Source: Hanleya hanleyi
Lineage: Eukaryota; Mollusca; Polyplacophora; Lepidopleurida; Hanleyidae
Length of the DNA stretch: 64,000 nucleotides
Assembly (NCBI GenBank): GCA_036873755.1
Contig: JAVTVY010025033.1
Span: forward strand, 37,495-101,494
Direction of reading: 5' to 3'
Notes under the pieces: generated by a model
What the model was told of the DNA's origin: nothing
Seen by the model: only the letters and a program-made list of their open reading frames with translations
The model's database searches: none
Program-made: the position numbers and the translations under genes
In this document: piece by piece, positions 37,301 to 49,300 of the stretch
Layout of the letters: each line of letters begins with the position of its first letter
How positions within the stretch are numbered: the stretch's first letter is position 1

Positions 37301-40300
37301 CTTCACTTTTGTCGCTAATGCATTGCTTTGTGGTGGAATATTGCTACATTTGAATACATGTACTTCACAACGTCGTACTGGGTCATACTTGTCTGCATAA
37401 ATAGAATCTTTATTGCTGATCTCAGCGCCCTATAAAGAGCATACAACTGAATTTATAATAATTTTTACAGCAGTATTGAAGTTTTGCTTATACGATTGAC
37501 AATGTACCTCCCAATCAATGAACAGACAGATCCCTGATTAATAATGATTTACCCACCCCTTCCGTGAAAAGAATAAAGATTTAATAACAACATACAAAAA
37601 AATCATATTAATTAATGGTTTCCAAGCTATATAACTGAATGTAATGCACTTTAACGAGGTGGGTTATTTTCCTTTACAATGTATATTCACTGCTTCATAT
37701 ATAAATTTTGCCAAAGTACAGGTTAATGTATGATTTTCATTACTCAATAACCATATAAATTTGTCAACATCTGACAAAGTGATAAAGTTTACTGATATTT
37801 TGCTAGCAGTAGTGAATAAAGCTAATCTAATATCTGCATAAGCTTGGCATCTAATTAAGAAATGAACTTCAGCTTTAATTACATCACTAAAAATACATTT
37901 TCTATTAATAATATCCATGTTATAATATCTGCCGCGTTCAATATTGAGACCCTGAGCACTTATCCGAAAACGAGTTAACGCTCTCTGATGTTCAGAATTG
38001 CGGACAGAGTAAAAGAAAGGTACGGTTCCAGAACGAAACGTGATTTAAAACGCTGGTAAGTTCTCAGTTTGTTACCTGAATAAGCTTCTCGAAATTGAAT
38101 AGGATTTTCTAAAATTAATTTTTGAAGATTTGGAATTTTCACGCATTACGACCAATTTTTAATGTATAAATTTGAGATGCATCGATAAACTGTATTACTT
38201 AGCTTTCGAGCTGACATGGAAAACAATCTTTTAAATGAGAAAGACGTAGCATCTCAAGAATTGAGTCGACTCCTCCTATCCAAGAGTCAATATTCTGTCT
38301 ATGGAGATCGCATGATAATGCATACGCTTCTCCTAGTATACTAGTATCACTTAAGGATGAAAGGCTTGTCCAGTATTTAACCCTACCTGCTGGCCGGGGT
38401 GGGGGGATGGCCCCCCTATCAAACTTTCTGCGCTATCTCCGGAATGACAAAAAATGGGTGCCAGAAAAGTGATATATTTGTCATATTTCTTCAAAATTTC
38501 TGCTTTTCCGCAATGAAAAGTGGGCAAAAACTATTTTATTTTTCACATCGTGTATTACTAATTTATCATTGCAGTTTTTGCGGAGAAATTGCATAAATAA
38601 AAAATTCGGAAAATTGGACCGAAAAATCGACCAAAAATTCCGTTTTTAAAATCATAAGGGCCATCTTGGATATTTTTACCTTTTCTGGTAGAGCTTGACT
38701 CAAGGGTATAGTGTGGTAAGTTTCAGTCCCCTAGCTCAAGGGTAAGAAAAATAGTGGGGGCATTTCGTCCCCCTCCCATTTGAATCCCAAAAAGGTTAAT
38801 AGACACACTGGCAATATTTAACGAGATTGGCAATCTGCCAAGTTCCCCTCTAACTGCCAAATTACTTGACTTACGATGTACTCCTAAAATATGTTTACGA
38901 TATCGCAAATGTAATTTTTCACAAGGTGCCTCATCCAATAGTTTAACAATATGGTAAGTACCTTTCTGTAGAACTCTCTTCCCATTAATACAACCCCAGA
39001 TATCCGCTCCATACAGGAGAATTGGTTTAACGGTATGATCAAAAATATGTAAACTCGTCTATATTTGGCAGGAAGTTTCCAAATGACTTAGTGAAGTGAA
39101 AAAAAGATTTCAGACCTTTATTGTACATATGCTGCTTAGCTTCTGAAAATGAACCGGACTGACTGAAATCTGTTCCTAAGTATGTGTAGGAGTGAATTTT
39201 CATAAAAAAAGCTTATCTGTTGATAGTGTCGTAGCAAGGTGTGCCCCGCCTAGCAACACCTATAGTGCGATAGAAAGCTGAAATATCCCCCGTTAAAATT
39301 GTCCCTCCACCACCCGAAAACACGTCCTTGCTCTTAGAATCCCAACCCTCATCTGACAATACCAGTGCATGCACCGAAGATTCCCGAAGTTCAAGCCTTC
39401 GGGCCAAAACCGGTTTGAGTGGGTTCAGAGGAATTAGCCCGGATGATGCAATCTCCTGGCATATCAGTGATCAACAGTTCCGAGCGTAAAGCTATCTCTG
39501 CAACACCCCTCCCCGTTTTCTTTTTGGCGAGGATCTTATTTCGCCCTTCTAGAACCCTTCCCTATCCCAGGCAATCGCCGTTCCAGCGCTGCCAACAATT
39601 ACTAAAATACGAGACAAAGACGTGAATTCTCCATGTTATATCACACGTGTCAAAATCCGTAACATGCAGTGTACAAAAGTACACTGCACCCTTAAAAGCA
39701 CCCAACTTCAATAATATGGTAACCATCCCACTAGTTCAGTCTCATTAACAGACTGTTTATAATTACACCCAAATCCACTAAAAATCTCACTCAAATGGTC
39801 AGTCTCAGGGGACTGATCACTTTAATTCTCAAAAATATAATCCGCAGGCCAGCCTACCAGCTTCACGGCCACACTAAACACCAGAACACCGTACCATCCA
39901 CGACTGGAACCAACTGTCCAGACTATAAATTGGGCTCCCCATTCTCCCTCCCCTAATAATTTCAAGGCTCGCCTTCGTCAGCAGCCAACAATTTCGATTG
40001 GAAGGGCCCTTCAAGGGCGTACGCACAAAGAGCCAGAAACGTGTGTGCGCACCACACGCCCACTGACCTCAATGTAATAGGCTCTCGCAAACGGCTACCC
40101 CACCAGAGAGAATATCCCTCAGAAAAACTTAGAATGAAGAACATAACCATCAACTGTAACTCCGATAGGTTTCAAGCTCACACAAAAAAAATCATTGAGC
40201 TCATAACTAGAAGAGGGTTGAGACTATAATCAAACAATGACGCAAGTATTCACTCCCCGAGTGGTGGCTATCCTAGCCCCCGATTCACGATAAATAATAA

Positions 40301-43300
40301 CGCACACGGCAGAATATCGGATAGACAACTCACCAGAGCTTCATCGCGAAGACATGGGATGAAGAGGGACGTCTCCCTCAACCCCAGGTCTCCAACATAG
40401 CTTCCCGTACTACATATTCTCTTACTATATCTCCTCCATGTCACTCCATCCATATGTTAAACTTCACCTCACCTAGACTTTCATGAACATACCACACAGC
40501 TTAACACACAGAAAAAACCCCACAAAGAACACAGTTATAAAATCTCAACAGGAATCACACAGAAATGTCATTAACCCGTAGATCCACCATATAGAATCTT
40601 CATACATACCAATTCTCTAATCACACCAACTATCGAACCCAGGCCCGATTCCCTCACATAGAATTCCTAAACACATTTAGTTCATCACAACACATCAAAT
40701 TCTCCCATAACTCATCACAACTACAACGCCGCAGCGCAAATCGCAATTTTCGAATAACATCCAACTCCCGAATACACACCAGAATTTCTCCCACATGACA
40801 CGGGCGACGCCGCAGTACAAACCAGTGTTTTCCATACGCTACACGTACAGCGCCACGACACAAACTAGTGCTCAACACACACCGGAGTTCTTCAACGCTC
40901 ACGATAATTCTAGTACAGCAGTTCCGAATACACATTACATTACACAACATATTACCAACAATTTGGGTCTAGAACTCAACTTCACAGTGCTCCAAATAAA
41001 CCTCCTGTACAACAAAACAGAAAATCAAAACCTCCATTTCACAATGCTTTAACCCTATCTGGCCTGGGCGATTTGGGGAGTATCGCAGCCTGGGGGGGGA
41101 GGCGGAAAGTGCCCCCCCTATATATTTTCTCTACCAATAAGGCTAGAGCGCTGAAACTTGCCACACATTATCTTGGGTTCAAGCTCTACCGGGAAATGAA
41201 AAATCCAAGATGGCCTCCATGATGACGTCACAGTGACGTCATCTTCTCGGAAGCCATTTTTCGGCCTTTTTGGTGTCGATTTTTCAAAATTTTCATTTTC
41301 AGATTTTTCTCTAGAAAAAAATCTAATAAAATAGGGAATAATTAGTTTTGTATAAATAATATACTTTCAAGGCCTTTTAGGCAAGGAAAATGTGAAGAAA
41401 TGGAGCGAAAAGATTGGAAAACACGACTTTCGCGGATACCACATGGCCGCCATTTTGAATTTACCCATGATCGTCTGCCTGGGGGTATATGAAAATAGGC
41501 CCAAAATGACCCCAATAAGATAAACTTAAACGTCACCAAGTTTCAGCCTCCTCGGTTTTGTTGTTTCGGAGCAGCAGAGAAAAGTTCACTAGGGGGGCAC
41601 TTTCCGCCCCCCCCCCCCGGCCAGGTAGGGTTAAATAAACATCCTGTACAACAAAACCAAATACAATTGGAACTGCGAGCAGTTGCTCCCGGGGACCAGG
41701 TCTACACAGGGCCTAGTGTCCAGGCATATGCCGGAAGGTGGCCGCCTAACCGTTCAGCTAATCGACAGTATTTTGCATTCAGTGCAACAGACCATAGCCT
41801 TTACAGTATATCTCAGCAGCTTAGTAATCTGTATCTATCAAGGTTCAAGAGAATAAACGCTTGCAATATAGATAAGGTTTCTCACAAAATCCGTATCTTC
41901 ATATTCCGACAATTTTGATTGGTCGATGGCAGGCATCTTCTTCCATACAGAAGCTTTCTAAATAGAATTTGATAGGCCTCGACCCATTGGTCCTCTGTAC
42001 CAAGTTTCGCATCAATCGGTTTAGCGGTTTCAGAGGAGATGATCTTAGAAGGTTTGGAGTAAAATTCAGTATGGCCGCCAAACCGTTCAGCCAATCAAAA
42101 ATATTTGCTTTCGGTGCAACAGACAATGGCCTTCCGGATATACAGCAATTACCTAGAAATCTGTATCTATCAGGATTCACGAGAATAAGCCGTTGTAAAA
42201 CTGATAAAAATTTTCATCAAATTCAAGATGGCGGCCAAACCACGTGACCTAGAAGCAAACTTTTTGCATATTCATCAAAAATCAAAATCCGTTACTTGGA
42301 AATCCGACAATTTTGATTGGCCGATGGCGGCCATCTTTTTTAATGGATGAACTTTTTAAATTTAAGAATGAGAGAACTCAATCCATTTATCATGTGTACC
42401 CAGTTTCATAACGATCTGTTCAGCGGTTTCAGAGGAGAAGATCGTTGAACGTTTTAAGCTAAATCCAAGATGGCCGCCAAGGCATCTGACCAATCAGAAT
42501 CATCTTGGTATATGCATTAGACTTCGTCCACCAGGACATATCCTGAAAGTTTGGGCTTTATCCACCTCATCGTTCTTGAGATATCTGTGACACAAAATCA
42601 TGTGGAATAAGAATAATAATCCGAACGATTTCAATAGGGGAGCTAGGTCCTCCGGACCTGGTCCCCTAATAATTCATCCTCCACTGCATACACGTGATGG
42701 CCCCATGAACATATCCCCACAAAGCTGTCACTGGCAGAACAAAATGGAGCCCACATTAAACAAATCACCACTCCATAAAAACTCAAACTGCAAAAAACCT
42801 TCCTCTACCAAACAACCAATACCCCATCTCCAAAATCCACTACACACTCATTGGCCAAGAGAAAGTCAAAACCCAGCCACAGGCCGTCAACCAAGGGCGC
42901 CAACACCAAATCCCCTGCACAGCGAAAATCTGACACAAACAGTGGTACCTGCCTAACCAGCATTCCCATACTGTTCATTCCCCAAAATGGTACCTGCCTA
43001 ACCAGCATTCCCATACTGTTCATTCCCCAAAATGGTACCTGCCTAACCAGCATTCACAAAATGTTCATCCCCCGAATGGCAAAGTCAACCCCTGGAGACT
43101 CCTAAAAATGGCTCAAGTGGACGGGTTTAGGGCACGAGTAACATAGTTGCCGTGGTCGGAAGGGCCGTGATGGCCAAGGGCGAGGGAACCTCTTATTTAT
43201 TCCTTCCCTAACTGCCTACCAGCATCCGGAAAAGTTTACCCCACTGAATCAACATTAAACGTCGTATATGTGACTGTCTGAAAAGCGAACTCTCTCAGAT

Positions 43301-46300
43301 CATATCGTGATGCGCTGACATAAGTCGAGGCTTCTGAGATTGGTGGACTTGCTCTGTCACGCAGACACCGCCCCCATCAGATTCTTCCACCATTTCATCC
43401 CCTCCCAATCCATCCCTATTTCCCTTACTGAATACTGTAAGTTTCCCAGAATATTTTAATCTGAGAATCAAGGAAAACAAGAACATCCAAAACCTTCTTA
43501 CTAAAAACATCTACATCAGTTCAAACATAATCACACAAAAGCAAAACACAAAAACATTCAACCTTGACAATACAAACCAGACAACTTGGACCCAAGACAA
43601 GACTTCACAAATGACAATCTATACAACACCACATTAGGGACGATGTCGTAAGGTTCACCAATCACGGACGGGAGTGGAAATGCAGCATGTGGCTGATAAC
43701 CTGGTGCTCCAAGGGAGCTGGCTGCCAGAGTCTCTGGCAGCCAGGACGGCTGCTCAACGGGAAACCGAGGATGCACACCACATATGGACCCCACCCCACC
43801 AGACCAGCCATCCTGTAGATCACAGAGCAATGCACAAGTTACAACAACTGGTCTGATGGCCAACAGTGTCCCGAGGGACTAGCGTCCGTTTACCATCTAA
43901 CCAAGGGCGGACACCTAGCGATTCAAAAATGTCCTACCTCAGTTAAAAGACAGGAGACGGACACTCGTAACCAGCGGACACCCCCAGTCTCAACACCACA
44001 CAGACTCCACCCCCACCAGGACAGCCATCCCGTAGACCGCAGATTGATCAGAAATATTGAGGAAATAATCCCGAACATCCCTGAGATGGACCATAAGGGC
44101 CACGAAACCTTCCGAACGTAATAAATATAATATTTGTCGGAACACATTTCTATTTAAATGTGATAGCATGAATGCCAACTTTTCTGAACTCGATATTTCA
44201 AGCAAATGTATTTGGCTTATTTCCAATTATTGTGAAAAATTTAGGTAAGTTTGTTCATGATTGTATGAGCGCACGTAACAATATGACTGATGGTTCTGCA
44301 TCTAAACATGACAAATGTGTTACTGGTACAGGAATGACAGATGTTAGCTAATATACGTTTTCAGTGTTACACACAGATACTAGTCAGTAAGATCATAATT
44401 TATTGTAAAATGCCAGAGAAATCGTTGCTCTTGGCATTATTGTTTCTAGTATCACAACTACATGACTGCTATTTTTCTGTAAATCAAATTATTTCCAATC
44501 AACTAGGCTATTCTATATGTATATATACTTAACTATCTTCGCTTGATTGTAATATATCTGCTCGACAACGGGCGCTGTGATCAGGAAATAACGAACCTTG
44601 ATCCCTTGAACCCTTGTTCAATAACATTACCGTCTATTTTAACACTACATGTAACAGTCCTCCCTGAAGGTGAAACAACTTTAATCTTGGCTAAGTTAAT
44701 CTTTAAGTTCCAATCTTTGCAATACATATTTAGTTTATCAAGGCTATTTTGAAGACCAATAAATAATACCAAGTCATCAGCATATAAAAGACAGGTCAAA
44801 TTGCTAAACTGTAACTTAACAGGTTCACAAATATTGTCGAATATGCCCGGTAAGTCGTGTAAGAAAAGTTTAAAAAGGTTGGGACTGAGGTTGTCTCTTT
44901 GGCGCACGCCAACATTTGACAAGAAGTCAGCCGTCAAAAAACTGCCTATCTTAACTTGCAGACGAACATCCTTATATATGCTTTTGATTACTGTGGCGTT
45001 ATAAAATAAGTGGATTCCTTTACAACGTCATACTGTGACGTAGCTATGCAACAACCGAAATAACATTTCCACTACAACGTCGTACTGCACGCTATGGAAC
45101 AATCGGATCGACGACCTAATTAATAGTTCATTTTGATACATAACACATTACCCTTGGGATTATTGCGTCACCCATTATACCTTTCTGTTCCCCCCCCCAC
45201 CCCCACCTGATCCACCCACCCCCTCCCCTCCCCCTAAAGTAACAGGGCACCATTTCTTAAATCATATCACTTCACTTCCCAATTGCACTGACCCAGTGGC
45301 ACGGGCGAACCACGGACACACGCATCTTCATTATAGATGAAGATGCTTCAACTTTGTCCATAATTCATCGCTTTGGAGTGGAACATTGCTATTCTTTGAT
45401 ACATTTCATTTGCGTCGTACTGCGACAGTAGGAAACAGTCGTATTAACATTTTCATTACAGCATCGTACTGCGACGTTACGCAACAATCGAATTTCAATT
45501 ACAACTTCGTACTGTGGCAAGGACGTAGATATGGATGGACGGCTCCTTTTATAATATACACTGTATTACTCTCTTTCCACAGGCTCTACATGTGTTTCAT
45601 GGTGGGTTATGCCATATTCATTCTGATCTGGCTGATTGTTGATGTCGGACTGGTAAACCCTGACAATCTCATCTCAGCGGCCGGTATCGCTTTCTTCATC
45701 CTCGTGTTTTATATATTTTCCTATAACCCCGCCAAGGTGAGCTATCGCGTAGATAATTGAGATTCACCCACCGTTCCCCCTCTCCCTTATATCCATCTCC
45801 TTCGGCAAACTTTCTGCTATTGCTTAAGATGTTTATCATATTCAAGTGAGGCTAACTGCACCACCGTCCCAACCCTCCTGAGCAGATATTGTATATAATT
45901 ATAGCGGCATTTATTACGTTCTACTGCAAAACATGTTTACTAAAGCCATGGAATTATTGGACCTGCGCTGGATCAATAGACTATCAAATGCTCCACCGCT
46001 AAAAGTTAATTTCCCCAACTGGACAGGACGCAATTTTATATGTGATGTTATTGATATTATATTATGTCAAGTAACATACCCCCCCCCCCCCGCCGTTATT
46101 TCATTATCCTTTGATGCGTATACCTAATGCCGCTAAATAATGTGGGCTTGCCGAGTTCAGTGTGTCAACACAAACATCCACAGTCATCGTTGCCGAGAAA
46201 CAGGAACTATAAAACATAGTAGTATGCCAGTGGATTACAAAATTGGTGGTATGACTCTCGGTCCCTGAGATGTCTTTTGGGAGAAATGCAGCCTGGATAG

Positions 46301-49300
46301 CAAACAACTCGTCTTATCAGATATACCGCCCACCACTACATGCTCTTCTTCCCTAAGCTTGATTAGAAATCATGCAATTTGGGTTGCCTCAATCTATTTT
46401 GTTTAATTACAGGTGAAATGGCGACCAGTGTTATGGGGACTCTACATCCAATTTGCCCTGGCTTTGATTATCCTTCGATGGGATTGGGGTTTCCAGGCCT
46501 TCAGTTGGTTGGGAGACAGAGTTCAGGAGTTCCTGGCTCACTCCGATGACGGGGCCATATTCGTATTCGGAGAAAAATATGAAGTTCATTTCTTCGCATT
46601 CAAGGTATGGATTCCTCACAAGAACTGCGCAGTTGGCATGTCTGAGCGATATATCCAGCATGGCTACAGTAATTAATGGAAGAACAGGCTATTCAGGTCA
46701 CAGGTTCTAGTTCGGAACGAGGGCAGGAGAAGGAAGAGCAGGGTCACGAGGAGGAGGGGGGAAATCGACAGCAGTATGAGAAGTAACAGCAAGGGCAGAA
46801 TAAGGAGTAAGAATAGGGGCAGGAGAAGGACGAAGAGTAGGGGGAAGTAAAGAGGAAGTAGAGGGAGGTGGAAAACCGCTTCGGAAATCATGATCAGGCG
46901 TCGCTCAAACAAAATCATGTATACGGCGGCCATGTTTGATGACGTGATCTTTTATTCCATGGAGAAAACTCTATCAAATTCAAAAACTTAATCCATACTT
47001 ATCAGTCTGGCCGGGCAGCAATAGTGGGAATTCCCGCGAAAAAATGAGGGTCCCAAATGAAGGTCCGTGGCGTCACATTCGGTCAAAGGTCACATCCGGG
47101 TCAAACGTCACATCCGGGTCATGTGAAGGTCACTTCCGGTGAACGGCTCAACAAGAGTGATCTCCCCCAACATAGCAGATCTATATACGGCTATGGTGTA
47201 GGCCCATTCCGACACAATGTTTAACCTAATAGGAAACCCACTCCTGGACATTTGCGGTATGGGTTGTTGAATCTTTTTTTTTTTCATCCCATCACGTAAA
47301 ACACGTTGGTAGCGGTCTCGAAGCCAAGCGGTGAAATTTTTTGAAAAAGTCACTGTGGGCATGCGCACTGGGCAAGTAGCGCTGTAGGTGGACCCCTAAT
47401 AATCCGATTGAGTCGAGTGAGGTATCAGTGTGAAGCACTTATGAGAGAGCATGCGACTGGATGGTATGACGTGGAACTAATGTCAAGAGTGTATTGGAAT
47501 GGACGTTTTGGGATCGGGGTGGTCCACTGGTGTGCCGATTAGGTCGAGTGAGGGATCAGTGCGAAGCACTCGTGAGGGAACATCCAACTGGATCGGTGTG
47601 ACGTGGAACTGACGTCACTCCGCGCATGCGCAGTGGAAAAAAGTGTATTGGAATGGACGTTTTGGGGTCTAGGTGGACCCCTAGTGGTCCGATTGAGTTG
47701 TATGAAGTGTCATCGTGAAGCATTCGTAGTGTTCATTCCGACTGGGCTAGTGTGTCGTCCGTTTACAAAATTCTGCGCATGCACAGACAGGGTTTTTCGG
47801 GAAACGGTCATGGGAAGGAGGGTTTTTTTGGCCGAGGTGGACCCCTAATGGTCCGAATGGGTGGTGGGAGGTATCAGTGTGAAGTTCTCGTAGGAGAGCG
47901 TCCAGCTGTATAGGCGTGGGATGGGAATAGCGTCTGTCTGCGCATGCGATTCTCAGCAGTCTCTGTATCGGCTTCTTGTGCCTCGGAGTCTTCAATCCCA
48001 TGTATATTTTTCTCGGGTCGTATCATATCGTAATATCTGGTGAACGTACGTTCACACTCAGAGCATGTATAACCTATGTTGTTGGTTGAACTTCGACTGT
48101 GCACGTTTTTAGAATACGTGGAATTGCTTTTATAGACAGTAACGCCCACCAACGCCCAGCTTAACGCTTCAACGCCCTGTTGAAATATCTCAAAAGCTCT
48201 GATTTTCATGGAATTGACACTAATTCATCGAAATGCGGTGACGCCCGTAGAAGCTCGTTGTTCGCCCTATTTGTACGCCTCAACGCCCGTCTCAACACCT
48301 TAACGCCCGTCTCAACGCCTTGACGTCCTATCTCAACGCCTTATACATTGTCGATCATCTATGGACGGACATCATTATGTTGGGGTTGAAGAAGATAATT
48401 TCCCGTCTCCAGCTGCGTCTCCATAAAGGTATGAAATGCCTCATGTAGTGCCAGCAGATTCTAGGCGCGGGTCGTTGTGTTGGTACCCTCTTTGGGTACT
48501 ATCTGTTTCTTATGCAGCAGAAGACATACCCGTGTCATCCATTGGAAATCACCTATGAGCGTGATAAGATGACAACGCATGCGTTCTTGCTGAACGGTGA
48601 TTCCAGCTTGAGCTTTATAATAATCGACATTGGCTTGACGTAACGCTTCAGCTAGAATATCATCGTTGTAGGATTCAAACAAGGTGGACACCATAGTGCT
48701 CATGGTGAAATGAGGAAGATGGTGCCGTGTAGTCTATTTATAGTCCAACAATTTCATATGGGTCACGAGGTCGGCATACTGCTGACGTAAAGCCCGTCGT
48801 AGTCTGCGTGCCAATGTGCCAATGTGTTATGGGTAAAATTGCGCCTTCCTCTTTCGAATACCCTTTGTGGCGAAACTTATTTTCTGTTGCACCCAACGTC
48901 TCGCCCATCTCGTCGTCCATACTTTCTTCAAAGAAATGCTTCCATTACCTCGAGTTCACGTTGTGCTCATTCTTTTGTACGGGTTTGGGCTGGTCATTCA
49001 CGGTTGGGTGATATTGCGAGACTGATGGTATGAAGGGGATCCACTGTATGAGAGCGGGTTGCTGCTGCCGAACAGGTGCTGCCAGGTGTGGACTCGGTAG
49101 ATTGTGTAGGGGTATATGACGTTGTGGTGACCCCTCGCCGGGTAACAGGAGCGTCGTCAACCAGCGATCTTCGGGGGTATGAGCTTTTAATTTTACGAAC
49201 AGGTAGCCATACGGACGACTTGTCGCGCCTTGAAACGGCCATGAAATGTTCTGAGGATAAATTCGACTACCAAAGTCGGTTTTGTGCCCTGTCGATGGGA

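Larger units (their letters stand above)
39206..44609. mobile_element. Insertion of unknown type interrupting the retrotransposon
   Basis: Defined by what it interrupts: the ORF2 reading stops near 44610 (after [10 protein letters not shown]) and resumes near 39205 (KIHSYTYLG). The 5.4 kb between is unlike the retrotransposon. It includes an A+C-rich + strand (about 40450-41045), a TTAA MITE, 'gatggccgcc' repeats and a 45-bp minisatellite. No transposase, integrase or reverse transcriptase is recognised and no terminal repeat was found. It may be several stacked insertions. Confidence 0.5.
37665..45003 (-). mobile_element. Minus-strand non-LTR retrotransposon, interrupted by foreign DNA
   Basis: The reverse transcriptase core lies at 45003-44610 ([42 protein letters not shown]). 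The continuation resumes only at 39205 ([48 protein letters not shown]) and runs to 38800. After a MITE (38377-38799) the C-terminus follows at 38376-37665 ([20 protein letters not shown] and a CxxH-like HFLIRCQAY segment). The order on the minus strand is that of one ORF2 protein split by two later insertions. The 5' part is missing. Confidence 0.7.

Noticed and set aside
42805..43105. Small repeat proteins on both strands
   Set aside because: Both are translations of the 45-bp x3 repeat at 42942-43076.
46673..46933. Leucine-rich membrane protein on the minus strand
   Set aside because: The frame is the complement of a purine-rich tract, where CTC/CTT/TTC codons appear by composition.
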